Source: Microbispora sp. H11081
Lineage (GTDB): Bacteria; Actinomycetota; Actinomycetes; Streptosporangiales; Streptosporangiaceae
Assembly: GCF_012999535.1 (NCBI RefSeq)
Contig: NZ_JABBWV010000004.1
Span: forward strand, 186,001-250,000
DNA length: 64,000 nt
Direction of reading: 5' to 3'
In this document: positions 24,774-32,725 of the stretch, piece after piece
How the letters are laid out: each line of letters starts with the position of its first letter
Numbering within the stretch: position 1 is the first letter of the stretch
Notes under the pieces: model-generated
What the model was told of the DNA's origin: nothing
What the model saw: only the letters and a program-made list of their open reading frames with translations
Databases searched by the model: none
Made by a program: the position numbers and the translations under genes

Positions 24774-26579
24774 ATGAATCTGGTCAATCTGGAGTCCGTC
24801 TCCCACGCCTTCGGGCCCAAGCCACTGCTCGCCGACGTCTCCCTCGGGCTGGAACAGGGCGACCGGATCGGCGTCGTGGGCCGCAACGGCGGTGGCAAGA
24901 CCACGCTCGTCTCGATCATCTCGGGCACGCTGAAACCCGACAGCGGCCGCGTCACGCACACCCGCGGCCTGCGCGTCGGGGTGCTCTCCCAGCGCGACCG
25001 GTTCGACCCGGACACGCCGGTGAAGGACATCGTGCTGGCCGGGCGGGCCGAGCACGAGTGGGCCGGTGACGCCGCGATCAGGGAGATTCTCGCCAACCTG
25101 CTCGGCGACATCGACCTCGCGGCTCCCGCGGGCTCGCTGTCGGGTGGTGAGCGCCGCCGTACGGCACTGGCCCGGCTGCTGATCGAGGAGCACGACCTGC
25201 TGATCCTCGACGAGCCGACGAACCATCTCGACATCGAGGCCATCGCCTGGCTCGCCGGGCATCTCGTCCAGCGCAAGTCGGCGCTCCTGGTGGTCACGCA
25301 CGACCGGTGGTTCCTCGACGCGGTCTCCACCCGCACGTGGGAGGTCGTCGACGGCGCGGTCGAGCGATACGAGGGCGGTTACGCGGCGTACGTGCTGGCC
25401 AAGGCCGAGCGGGCGCGGATCGCGCAGGCCGCGGAGGACCGCCGGCAGAACCTCATGCGCAAGGAGATCGCCTGGCTGCGGCGCGGACCACCGGCCAGGA
25501 CGTCCAAGCCCAAGTTCCGGATCAACGCCGCCGAGGCGCTCATCGCCAACGAGCCGCCCGCGCGGGAGACGGTCGAGCTGCTCAACTTCGCCTCCGCGCG
25601 GCTCGGCAAGACCGTCGTCGACCTGGAGAACGTGACGCTCCACGCCGGCGGCCCGGGATCGGGTCCGCTGGTGCTCGACGGGTGCACGTACCAGTTCGGG
25701 CCGGGGGACCGGATCGGCCTGATCGGGGTCAACGGCTCGGGCAAGTCGTCGGTGCTGCGGCTGCTGTCCGGCACGGTCGAGCACGACTCTGGACGCGTCG
25801 TCCGCGGCAGGACCGTACGGCTCGCGCACCTGTCGCAGGAGCTCGTCGAACTGGACCCCACGCGGCGGGTGCTGGAGACGGTCGAGGAGATCCGCAAGTA
25901 CGTCCAGGTGGGCAAGAAGGAGTGGTCGGCCTCCCAGCTGCTGGAACGTCTCGGCTTCCGGGGCGAGGCGCAGTGGAAGGTCGTCGGCGACCTGTCCGGC
26001 GGCGAGCGTCGGCGGCTGCAGTTCCTGCGGCTGATCATGGATGAGCCGAACGTGCTGCTGCTCGACGAGCCGACCAACGACCTCGACATCGAGACGCTCA
26101 CCGAGCTGGAGGACCTGCTCGACGCGTGGCCGGGAACGCTCGTCCTGGTCAGCCACGACCGCTACTTCCTGGAGCGGGTGGCCGACCGCTGCGTCGCGCT
26201 CCTCGGGGACGGCACGCTGTCGATGCTGCCGGGTGGTGTGGACGAATACCTGGAGCGCCGCGCGGCGGGCCAGGCGCTGTCGGCCCGCGCGGCCGCCGGC
26301 GCCGGTGCTCCCGAGCAGGTGCGGCCGGACGATCAGCCGGAGCAGGCGGGCGGGCTGTCCGCCAAGGAGCTGCGCGAGCTGCAGAAGGAGCTCAACCGGC
26401 TGGAACGGCAGATCGACAAGTTCGGCGAGCGCGAGGCGAAGCTGCACGCCGCGATGGCGGACGCGGCGAGCGACTTCGAGCGCCTGGCCAAGCTCGACGC
26501 CGAGTTGCGCGACGTCGCCGCGCAGAAGGAGGCGACCGAGCTGGAGTGGATGACGCTCGCGGAGCGTCTCGACCAGTAG
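24774..26579 (+). CDS. ABC-F family ATPase (Uup/EttA-like)
   Basis: A 601-residue soluble protein with two ABC domains and no membrane segment. Domain 1 has Walker A GRNGGGKTTL (near residue 40), signature LSGGERRRTALARLL and Walker B LLILDEPTNHLDI. Domain 2 has GVNGSGKSSV, DLSGGERRRLQFLRL and VLLLDEPTNDLDI. An inter-domain linker helix around residues 205-255 and a C-terminal coiled coil (about 525-600, LRELQKELNRLERQIDKFGE) fit the Uup subgroup. ABC-F proteins act on the ribosome (translation rescue, antibiotic resistance) or in DNA metabolism. A conserved place next to ispE in actinomycetes suggests a housekeeping role, not resistance. Confidence 0.92.
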   Translation: MNLVNLESVSHAFGPKPLLADVSLGLEQGDRIGVVGRNGGGKTTLVSIISGTLKPDSGRVTHTRGLRVGVLSQRDRFDPDTPVKDIVLAGRAEHEWAGDAAIREILANLLGDIDLAAPAGSLSGGERRRTALARLLIEEHDLLILDEPTNHLDIEAIAWLAGHLVQRKSALLVVTHDRWFLDAVSTRTWEVVDGAVERYEGGYAAYVLAKAERARIAQAAEDRRQNLMRKEIAWLRRGPPARTSKPKFRINAAEALIANEPPARETVELLNFASARLGKTVVDLENVTLHAGGPGSGPLVLDGCTYQFGPGDRIGLIGVNGSGKSSVLRLLSGTVEHDSGRVVRGRTVRLAHLSQELVELDPTRRVLETVEEIRKYVQVGKKEWSASQLLERLGFRGEAQWKVVGDLSGGERRRLQFLRLIMDEPNVLLLDEPTNDLDIETLTELEDLLDAWPGTLVLVSHDRYFLERVADRCVALLGDGTLSMLPGGVDEYLERRAAGQALSARAAAGAGAPEQVRPDDQPEQAGGLSAKELRELQKELNRLERQIDKFGEREAKLHAAMADAASDFERLAKLDAELRDVAAQKEATELEWMTLAERLDQ

Positions 26580-26594
26580 GCCGGACCAAAAGGA

Positions 26595-26621
26595 AAGGGC
26601 CCGGCGCGCTGCCGGGCCCTT
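26595..26621. terminator. Bidirectional terminator, ABC-F / copy B
   Basis: Perfect hairpin AAGGGCCCGGC/GCCGGGCCCTT with a 5-base loop between the convergent stops at 26579 and 26638. Confidence 0.85.
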
Positions 26622-26637
26622 CGCATGAGATCGACGA

Positions 26638-28218
26638 CTACACGATCTTGCCGGACGCGGTGGCCGCCGCGGCCTGGTAGACGCCCAGGGTCTCACCGTC
26701 GAAGTACGGCGAGACGCTGGTGTCGTAGCGGTCGTTGCCGTCGGTGTCCGAGACGCCGATGGTGACGCCGTTCAGGTAGCCGAACCGCTTGCTGTTGTTG
26801 TACTTGAACAGCCAGCCGGAACCCAGGGCGCCCTCACCCGTGAAGGACGACTTGATGCCCTGCAGGGCCTCGCCCTTGATGGCCGAAGCCACCGCGGGGA
26901 AGGTCTTGCCGTAGCTGTACTTGAGGGTCTTGCCGGTGAAGGCGTAGTTGCCGTCCGGGTGCGACCCGCTCGGGTAGCCGAACACGTAGGTCGGCTGGCC
27001 GACCTTCTGGTTGTAGGCGAGCCCCTGGCCGGGGACGTTGTCGCCGAGGCGGCCGACGTCCTTCAGCGTGATGTCCACGATCTTGCCGGTCAGCTTGTAG
27101 TCCAGGTCGTACTTGGCCCAGAAGTTGACCTTGTAGTAGCCGTTGTCGTAGACGAAGTAGACGCTCTTGCCGTCCTCGGAGACCCGGAACACGAGGTCGC
27201 CGAACTTCACCTCGTCCTTGGCCGAGTTGTACTCGGTCAGCGAGACGCGGGTGACCTTGATCCCGGTGCCGGGCGCGCTCTTGAAGTCCGTCGTCTGACC
27301 GCGGCCCTTGTTCAGGATGTCCACGGCGTCCTTGGTCGTGGGCGCCTTGTTGTCGCCGGTGAGAGCCGGCGCCTGGAGGTTCTGCCAGTGTGCCCAGCTG
27401 CAGACGTCGATCCACGTCTGCTGGTATTCCTTGCTCTTCTTGTCCCTGACGACCCTCTCGGGCTTGGAGACGAAGGGCACGATCTTGCCGGCCCAGCCGG
27501 TGGTCTTGAGCTCGACGTCCTTCTGGGCCTTCTCGGCCTCGGCCAGGGTCTTGAAGACCCGCTTGTCCACCCAGTTCCTGACGCTGTCGGTCTTCACGTC
27601 GGTGACCTGGACGCCGTTGTAGACGGCCACGAAGGCGTAGTCGTAGTCGCCGTCACCGTAGACCTCGTAGTCGAAGTGGGTGAAGGCGGTCTTGCCCACG
27701 TAGATGCCCCACGGGGTCTTGCCCTGGTAGTAACCCGGGACGAAGACCCACTTGTTCATCGTGGCCTTCTCTTTCGCCGTGCTGAAGACACAGTGCCCGG
27801 CGGTCGCCACGAGGTTCTTGTGCCCGCTCTGGATGGCCGTGGCGGAGCACCAGTGCGGCTTGTTGTCGGCGCCGACGAAGAACACCTTGCCGGAGGACCG
27901 GGGCAGGTTGACGTTCTTCGAGGTGCCGGTGGCCTTCTGGTCGCCGCTGGATCCGACGACACCGGCCTTGACGGAGGCGGGCTCCTTCGGCAGGTGGGCG
28001 ACGACCTTGGAGGAGACCTTGGTCTCCACGTTGTACGGGGTGGCGTTGATCAGGTTGGCCATTTTCTGGCCGTACCAGAACGCGGCCACCTGCTTGGCGG
28101 CGAAGTTCGTGTCGGCCAGGGGCTTGGCCGGGACCTTCTCCGCCTGAGCGGGGGAGGCGACGAGGGCGGAAGCCAGCAGGCCTGCCGCCACACCGCCAAG
28201 AGCGAGGGTGCGCTTCAC
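26638..28218 (-). CDS. Secreted trypsin-fold protein, copy B (catalytic Ser position is Leu)
   Basis: A 526-residue paralogue, the most diverged of the set. The signal peptide ends SPAQA (residue 26). WCSATAIQ, ATAGHC and DYDYAFV keep the two Cys, His and Asp. The nucleophile region reads G-A-L-G-S-G-W, so Ser is Leu465. The central region (about 240-380) is a private sequence distantly like that of copy C, including an extra Cys (IDVCSWAHW). It ends ASGKIV like all copies. The 200 bases to copy C contain the conserved 5'-UTR hairpin and CTTACG-N17-GATAAC promoter-like boxes but no Crp-type site, unlike the other copies. Confidence 0.87.
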   Translation of the reverse strand: MKRTLALGGVAAGLLASALVASPAQAEKVPAKPLADTNFAAKQVAAFWYGQKMANLINATPYNVETKVSSKVVAHLPKEPASVKAGVVGSSGDQKATGTSKNVNLPRSSGKVFFVGADNKPHWCSATAIQSGHKNLVATAGHCVFSTAKEKATMNKWVFVPGYYQGKTPWGIYVGKTAFTHFDYEVYGDGDYDYAFVAVYNGVQVTDVKTDSVRNWVDKRVFKTLAEAEKAQKDVELKTTGWAGKIVPFVSKPERVVRDKKSKEYQQTWIDVCSWAHWQNLQAPALTGDNKAPTTKDAVDILNKGRGQTTDFKSAPGTGIKVTRVSLTEYNSAKDEVKFGDLVFRVSEDGKSVYFVYDNGYYKVNFWAKYDLDYKLTGKIVDITLKDVGRLGDNVPGQGLAYNQKVGQPTYVFGYPSGSHPDGNYAFTGKTLKYSYGKTFPAVASAIKGEALQGIKSSFTGEGALGSGWLFKYNNSKRFGYLNGVTIGVSDTDGNDRYDTSVSPYFDGETLGVYQAAAATASGKIV

Positions 28219-28239
28219 TTTTTCTCCCAGGTCTGGCGT

Positions 28240-28258
28240 GGGGCGTTACCTGCGCCCC
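28240..28258 (-). promoter_or_regulatory. Conserved 5'-UTR hairpin, copy B
   Basis: On the minus strand GGGGCG pairs with CGCCCC. Compare GTCCC, TTCC or GCCC variants in other copies, all retaining pairing. The element lies between the conserved CTTTACTGACG block and the ribosome-binding site. Confidence 0.7.
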
Positions 28259-28357
28259 ATGCGTCAGTAAAGGATGTAAACAAAAGTTATCGGAGAAGAT
28301 CAGCGGGACGTAAGGGCTGTTACTGGAGCGATGCTGGACAGTCCCCCCGGATACGGG

Positions 28358-28387
28358 AAAAGGGCCCGGCTGGAGGCCGGGCCCTTT
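28358..28387 (-). terminator. Terminator of copy C
   Basis: Hairpin AAAGGGCCCGGC/GCCGGGCCCTTT with a short loop; on the minus strand it ends in TTTT. The same element follows copies D and E. Confidence 0.85.
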
Positions 28388-28418
28388 CCTTGGTCCAGTC
28401 AGAACGTCAGAGGACTGC

Positions 28419-29993
28419 TCAGACGATCTTGCCGGAAGCGAACTTCGCGGCGTACTGGTAGACGGCCAGGGTCTCACCGTCGAAGTACGGGGAGACGCTG
28501 GTGTCGATGCGCTTGTTGCCGTCGGTGTCGGAGACCGCGATGGTCACACCGTTCAGGTAACCGAGACGCTTGGTGTTGCTGTAGCGGTACAGCCACGACG
28601 AACCGATCGAGCCCTCGCCGGTGAAGGAGGACTTCACGCCGACGAGCTCCTCGGCCTTCAGCGCCGGGGCAGCGGCCTTGAAGGTCTTGCCGTAGGCCCA
28701 CTTGAGGGTCTTGCCGGTGAAGGCGTAGTTGCCGTCCGGGTGCGACCCGCTCGGGTAGCCGAACACGAAGACCGGGGAACCGATCTTCTGGTTGTAGGCC
28801 AGGCCCTGGCCACCGACGTTGCCACCGAGGGTGCCGACGTCCTTCAGCGCGATGTCGACGATCTTGCCCTTGAGGACGTAGTCGATGTCGAAGTTCACCC
28901 AGAAGGTGACCTTGTACCAGCCGCGGTCGTACGCGATGTAAACGGACTTGTAGTCCCCGGAGACGTGGATCTCGTCGTCGAACGCGTACTTGGCGCTGTT
29001 GAACTCTTCCCTGCTGACGCGGGTCACGGTGACGCCGGTGCCCCGGGACACCTTGAACTCCGTGGTGCCACCGCGCTGCTGGTTGATCTTGGCGGCGATG
29101 TCCTTGATGTCCTGCTCGCTCGGGCTGCTGAGGGACGGGTAGTTGTCCCCCCAGCCCTGGGAGTACGCCCACCAGAGGAGGTTGACGTATTCCTTCTGCG
29201 ACTCGGCGTGCCGGCTGCGCACCACCGTGCGGTAGTCCACGACGGGCTTGATCTCGCCGGACCAGCCGGTGGTCTTGAGCTCGAGGTCCTTCTTGGCCTT
29301 CTCGGCCTCGGCCTTGGTCTCGAACTTGCGGTCCTTGACCCAGTTCTTGACCTTGTCGACGGAGACGTCGGTGACCTGGACGCCGTTGTAGACGGTGACG
29401 AACGCGTAGTCGCGGTCGCCGTCCTCGTAGACGTCGTAGTCGTAGTGGGTGTACGCGGTCTTGCCGACGTAGATGCCCCACGGGGTCTTGCCCTGGTAGT
29501 AACCCGGGATGAACACCCACTTGTCGAGGGTGGCCTTGTTGCTCACCGTGTCGTAGACGCAGTGACCCGCGGTCGCGACCAGGTTCTTGTACTGGCTCTG
29601 CACCGAGGTCGCGGAGCACCAGTGCGGCTTGTTGTCCGCGCCGATGAAGAACACCTTGCCGGTGGTCTTGGGCAGGTTGACGTTCTTCAGGTTGCTCGTG
29701 GCGGCCTTCTGGTCACCACTGGAGCCGACCACGCCGGCCTTGCTGTCGGCCGAAGCGCCACCGGTCGAGACGTGCTTGGCGGGCACGGTGGTCTCGACGT
29801 TGTACGGCGTGGCGTTGATCAGGTTCGCCTTGTTCTGGCCGTACCAGAACGCCGCGACCTGCTTGGCGGCGAAGTTCGTGTTGGCCAGGTTGACCGGGGG
29901 AGCAACGTCGGTGTCGGCCTGAGCCGGCGCGGCGACGGCGGCGGCGGCCAGCAGGCCCGCCGCGACCCCACCGAGGGCAAGAATGCGCTTCAT
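28419..29993 (-). CDS. Secreted trypsin-fold protein, copy C (catalytic Ser position is Ile)
   Basis: A 524-residue paralogue with signal peptide MKRILALGGVAAGLLAAAAV and cleavage near APAQA. It retains WCSATSVQ, ATAGHC (His145) and DRDYAFV (Asp196), and has Ile463 where the nucleophilic Ser should be (G-S-I-G-S-S-W). The first 240 residues and the last 150 are almost identical to copies D, E and F. Residues about 245-365 are a different sequence with a Trp-rich NLLWWAYSQGWGDNYP segment and a basic VTRVSREEF block. ATG 29993 is preceded by GGGAGAAA. Crp-type site, UTR hairpin and terminator are all present. Confidence 0.88.
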   Translation of the reverse strand: MKRILALGGVAAGLLAAAAVAAPAQADTDVAPPVNLANTNFAAKQVAAFWYGQNKANLINATPYNVETTVPAKHVSTGGASADSKAGVVGSSGDQKAATSNLKNVNLPKTTGKVFFIGADNKPHWCSATSVQSQYKNLVATAGHCVYDTVSNKATLDKWVFIPGYYQGKTPWGIYVGKTAYTHYDYDVYEDGDRDYAFVTVYNGVQVTDVSVDKVKNWVKDRKFETKAEAEKAKKDLELKTTGWSGEIKPVVDYRTVVRSRHAESQKEYVNLLWWAYSQGWGDNYPSLSSPSEQDIKDIAAKINQQRGGTTEFKVSRGTGVTVTRVSREEFNSAKYAFDDEIHVSGDYKSVYIAYDRGWYKVTFWVNFDIDYVLKGKIVDIALKDVGTLGGNVGGQGLAYNQKIGSPVFVFGYPSGSHPDGNYAFTGKTLKWAYGKTFKAAAPALKAEELVGVKSSFTGEGSIGSSWLYRYSNTKRLGYLNGVTIAVSDTDGNKRIDTSVSPYFDGETLAVYQYAAKFASGKIV

Positions 29994-30015
29994 GGATTTC
30001 TCCCAGGTCTGTCGT

Positions 30016-30034
30016 GGAACGCCGCTTGCGCCCC
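30016..30034 (-). promoter_or_regulatory. Conserved 5'-UTR hairpin, copy C
   Basis: GGGGCGC pairs with GCGTTCC on the minus strand (two G:U pairs). Its 3' arm differs by two bases from that of copy B yet remains paired. A TATAGC -10-like box lies about 30 bases upstream. Confidence 0.7.
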
Positions 30035-30228
30035 ATGCGTCAGTGAAGGATCGGTATGAAAGCTATAGGAGAAATATGAGGTGTGGGAGTCGATTGGAGG
30101 GACTGTCAGTAAAGGGGCAATGGTGGTGAGAGGGGCAGATCCGACGGGCTTGGCGGTATTTGCGCTGATCGAGTAGGCATTTGTGCGCGACTTCTCACTC
30201 GTAGTCATGGAACGATTCAGAGCCGTCT

Positions 30229-30244
30229 GTGACGCGAATCACAC
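30229..30244. promoter_or_regulatory. Crp-type site upstream of copy C
   Basis: TGTGACGCGAATCACA is a perfect TGTGA-N6-TCACA match, 236 bases before the copy C start. A TGATCG element lies 48 bases towards the gene. Confidence 0.75.
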
Positions 30245-30562
30245 TCGACGGATGAAACCGAGAGAGCCCGAGTCCCGTCGAATTCGGGCTCGCTGCCGCC
30301 GCGCGCCTCTGAGTACTCCGGACGAGTGCCGGGAATAGGGGCATTTGGGCAGTTCGAGGGTGGGACGACTATCCGTTTTGCCGGGGCGGGGGATCGCCGC
30401 AGCGAGAACCGGAATACCAGTGCCGGAGAGGGATTTTCGGGCGATTCCGGACGGCGGGCGGATTGGGGAATGGCGTCCATAGGGCCGACCGCGGAGTTCT
30501 GCCGCGTTCTCGCGGCGGCGCTTTCCCGCTCGGCCATCCGCCGAAAAGGGACCGGAAATGCG
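30245..30562. other. Intergenic sequence between copies C and D
   Basis: I see no gene in this stretch. Base composition is less GC-biased than in coding sequence and there is no conserved frame. Confidence 0.4.
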
Positions 30563-30592
30563 AAAAGGGCCCGGCTGGAGGCCGGGCCCTTT
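30563..30592 (-). terminator. Terminator of copy D
   Basis: Same GC-rich hairpin as for copy C (AAAGGGCCCGGC/GCCGGGCCCTTT), ending in TTTT on the minus strand. Confidence 0.85.
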
Positions 30593-30623
30593 CCTTGGTC
30601 CAGTCAGAGCGTCAGAGGGGTGC

Positions 30624-32144
30624 TCAGACGATCTTGCCGGAAGCGAACTTCGCGGCGTACTGGTAGACGGCCAGGGTCTCACCGTCGAAGTACGGGGAGA
30701 CGCTGGTGTCGATGCGCTTGTTGCCGTCGGTGTCGGAGACCGCGATGGTCACACCGTTCAGGTAACCGAGACGCTTGGTGTTGCTGTAGCGGTACAGCCA
30801 CGACGAACCGATCGAGCCCTCGCCGGTGAAGGAGGACTTCACGCCGACGAGCTCCTCGGCCTTCATGGACGGCGCGGCCGCCTTGAAGGTCTTGCCGTAG
30901 GCCCACTTGAGGGTCTTGCCGGAGAAGGCGTAGTTGCCGTCCGGGTGCGACCCGCTCGGGTAACCGAAGACGAAGACCGCGGTCCCGACCTTCTGGTTGT
31001 AGGCCAGGCCCTGACCACCGACGTTGCCACCCAGGGTGCCGACGTCCTTCAGAGCGATGTCCACGATGTGGCCGGTCAGCTTGTACTTCACCGCCGCCTT
31101 CACCCAGCAGGTGGCCTTGTACCAGCCGCTGTCGTTGCTGAAGTAGGCGACCCCGTCGACGACCTTGAACTTGGTGAAGGGGTTCCCCACGGCCTTGGCG
31201 TACTCGTCCTTGGAGATGCGGGTGACGTCGAAGCCGCGCTGCCAGCCCGTCTTGTAGGACGACGACTCACCGCGGACCAGCTTCTCGATCTCGTCCAGGC
31301 TGCACGACTCCTGGCCGCACCACTGGGACCACGAGACCGCGATCTTCTTGGACTCCTGGCCGTACTTGGCGACCTGCCAGTACTTCGGCACGAAGGAGAC
31401 GATCTCGCCGGACCAGCCGGTGGTCTTGAGCTCGAGGTCCTTCTTCGCCTTCTCGGCCTCGGCCTTGGTGTCGAAGACGCGGTCCTTGACCCAGTTCTTG
31501 ACCTTGTCCACCGACGCGGCGGTGACCTGGACGCCGTTGTAGACGGTGACGAACGCGTAGTCGCGGTCGCCGTCCTCGTAGACGTCGTAGTCGTAGTGGG
31601 TGTACGCGGTCTTACCCACGTAGATGCCCCACGGGGTCTTGCCCTCGTAGTAACCCGGGATGAACACCCACTTGTCGAGGGTGGCCTTGTTGCCCACCGT
31701 GTCGTAGACACAGTGACCCGCGGTCGCCACGAGGTTCTTGTACTGGCTCTGCACCGAGGTCGCGGAGCACCAGTGCGGCTTGTTGTCCGCGCCGATGAAG
31801 AACACCTTGCCGGTGGTCTTGGGCAGGTTGACGTTCTTCAGGTTGCTCGTGGCGGCCTTCTGGTCACCACTGGAGCCGACCACGCCGGCCTTGCTGTCGG
31901 CCGAAGCGCCACCGGTCGAGACGTGCTTGGCGGGCACGGTGGTCTCGACGTTGTACGGCGTGGCGTTGATCAGGTTCGCCTTGGCCTGGCCGTACCAGAA
32001 CGCCGCCACCTGCTGAGCGGCGAAGTTCGTGTTGGCCAGGTTGACCGGGGGGGCAACGTCGGTGTCGGCCTGAGCCGGCGCGGCGACGGCGGCGGCGGCC
32101 AGCAGGCCCGCCGCGACCCCACCGAGGGCGAGAATGCGCTTCAT
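30624..32144 (-). CDS. Secreted trypsin-fold protein, copy D (catalytic Ser position is Ile)
   Basis: A 506-residue paralogue. The signal peptide and first 240 residues match copies C, E and F nearly residue for residue (ATAGHC, DRDYAFV retained), and so does the last 150-residue part with G-S-I-G-S-S-W at the nucleophile (Ile445). The central segment is distinct: it contains three extra Cys (WSQWCGQESC and KATCW), a VRGESSS motif related to VRGDSTD of copy E, and FKVVDGVAYFSNDSGWYKA. I place the start at ATG 32144, directly after GGGAGAAATCC. A longer upstream reading frame crosses the UTR hairpin and has no signal peptide at its end. Confidence 0.88.
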   Translation of the reverse strand: MKRILALGGVAAGLLAAAAVAAPAQADTDVAPPVNLANTNFAAQQVAAFWYGQAKANLINATPYNVETTVPAKHVSTGGASADSKAGVVGSSGDQKAATSNLKNVNLPKTTGKVFFIGADNKPHWCSATSVQSQYKNLVATAGHCVYDTVGNKATLDKWVFIPGYYEGKTPWGIYVGKTAYTHYDYDVYEDGDRDYAFVTVYNGVQVTAASVDKVKNWVKDRVFDTKAEAEKAKKDLELKTTGWSGEIVSFVPKYWQVAKYGQESKKIAVSWSQWCGQESCSLDEIEKLVRGESSSYKTGWQRGFDVTRISKDEYAKAVGNPFTKFKVVDGVAYFSNDSGWYKATCWVKAAVKYKLTGHIVDIALKDVGTLGGNVGGQGLAYNQKVGTAVFVFGYPSGSHPDGNYAFSGKTLKWAYGKTFKAAAPSMKAEELVGVKSSFTGEGSIGSSWLYRYSNTKRLGYLNGVTIAVSDTDGNKRIDTSVSPYFDGETLAVYQYAAKFASGKIV

Positions 32145-32166
32145 GGATTTCTCCCTGGTCTGTCGT

Positions 32167-32185
32167 GGGACGTCACTTGCGCCCC
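32167..32185 (-). promoter_or_regulatory. Conserved 5'-UTR hairpin, copy D
   Basis: GGGGCG pairs with CGTCCC on the minus strand with one G:U pair. TATACC lies about 28 bases upstream and CTTACA 16 bases before that, as in copy F. Confidence 0.7.
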
Positions 32186-32379
32186 ATGCGTCAGTGAAGG
32201 AACGAGGAGAAAGGTATAGGAGGAATAAGGGCGGTGTAAGTGGTTCCGCGGGCTTCGATCGCCGGTCGCCAGGCCCCGCCCCGGCACCGCCTCTGGGTGC
32301 CGCGGCCGCATTTTGGCTGATCATCTAGGGCCGGTCCCAGGCGCCGGTCACCTTGAGTGATGGAACGGTTCACGTCATA

Positions 32380-32395
32380 TGTGACCTAAATCACA
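32380..32395. promoter_or_regulatory. Crp-type site upstream of copy D
   Basis: TGTGACCTAAATCACA is a perfect match, 236 bases from the copy D start, exactly as for copy C. TGATCA lies at 32318-32323. Confidence 0.75.
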
Positions 32396-32489
32396 GTTTT
32401 AGATGAAACCGGGAAGGGGTCCAATGCCGTCAAAACGGGTCACTCTTCCACCGTCCGGCTCGCCTCCGCGCAAGCCGGCACGACAGGTC

Positions 32490-32567
32490 GATGCGTCAGG
32501 CCGGTGCGTCAGGCCGGTGCGTCCGGTCGGTGCGTCCGGTCGGTGCGTCCGGTTGATGCGTCAGGTC
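32490..32567. repeat. Six tandem copies of a 13-bp unit
   Basis: Units of the form GGTGCGTCMGGYC run from 32490 in 13-base steps. They lie between the Crp-type site of copy D and the terminator of copy E. Nothing else is seen between 32396 and 32664. Confidence 0.85.
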
Positions 32568-32664
32568 GAGGGCAGAGGGGCACCGCCTTCGTCGGCGCCC
32601 TCACCCGCGTTCCCCAGGCACCGCTGCCGGGATGGCGGCTCGGCGAGATTGTCCGAAGCATGCG

Positions 32665-32694
32665 AAAAGGGCCCGGCTGGAGGCCGGGCCCTTT
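32665..32694 (-). terminator. Terminator of copy E
   Basis: Same hairpin as for copies C and D. Confidence 0.85.
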
Positions 32695-32725
32695 CCTTGG
32701 TCCAGTCAGAACATCAGAGGGGTGC

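Noticed and set aside
32145..32324. Longer N-terminus for secreted copy D (and similarly copy F to 36320)
   Set aside because: The extension crosses the conserved UTR hairpin and puts 60 residues before a perfect signal peptide; the other copies start at the MKR(I/T)LALGG position.
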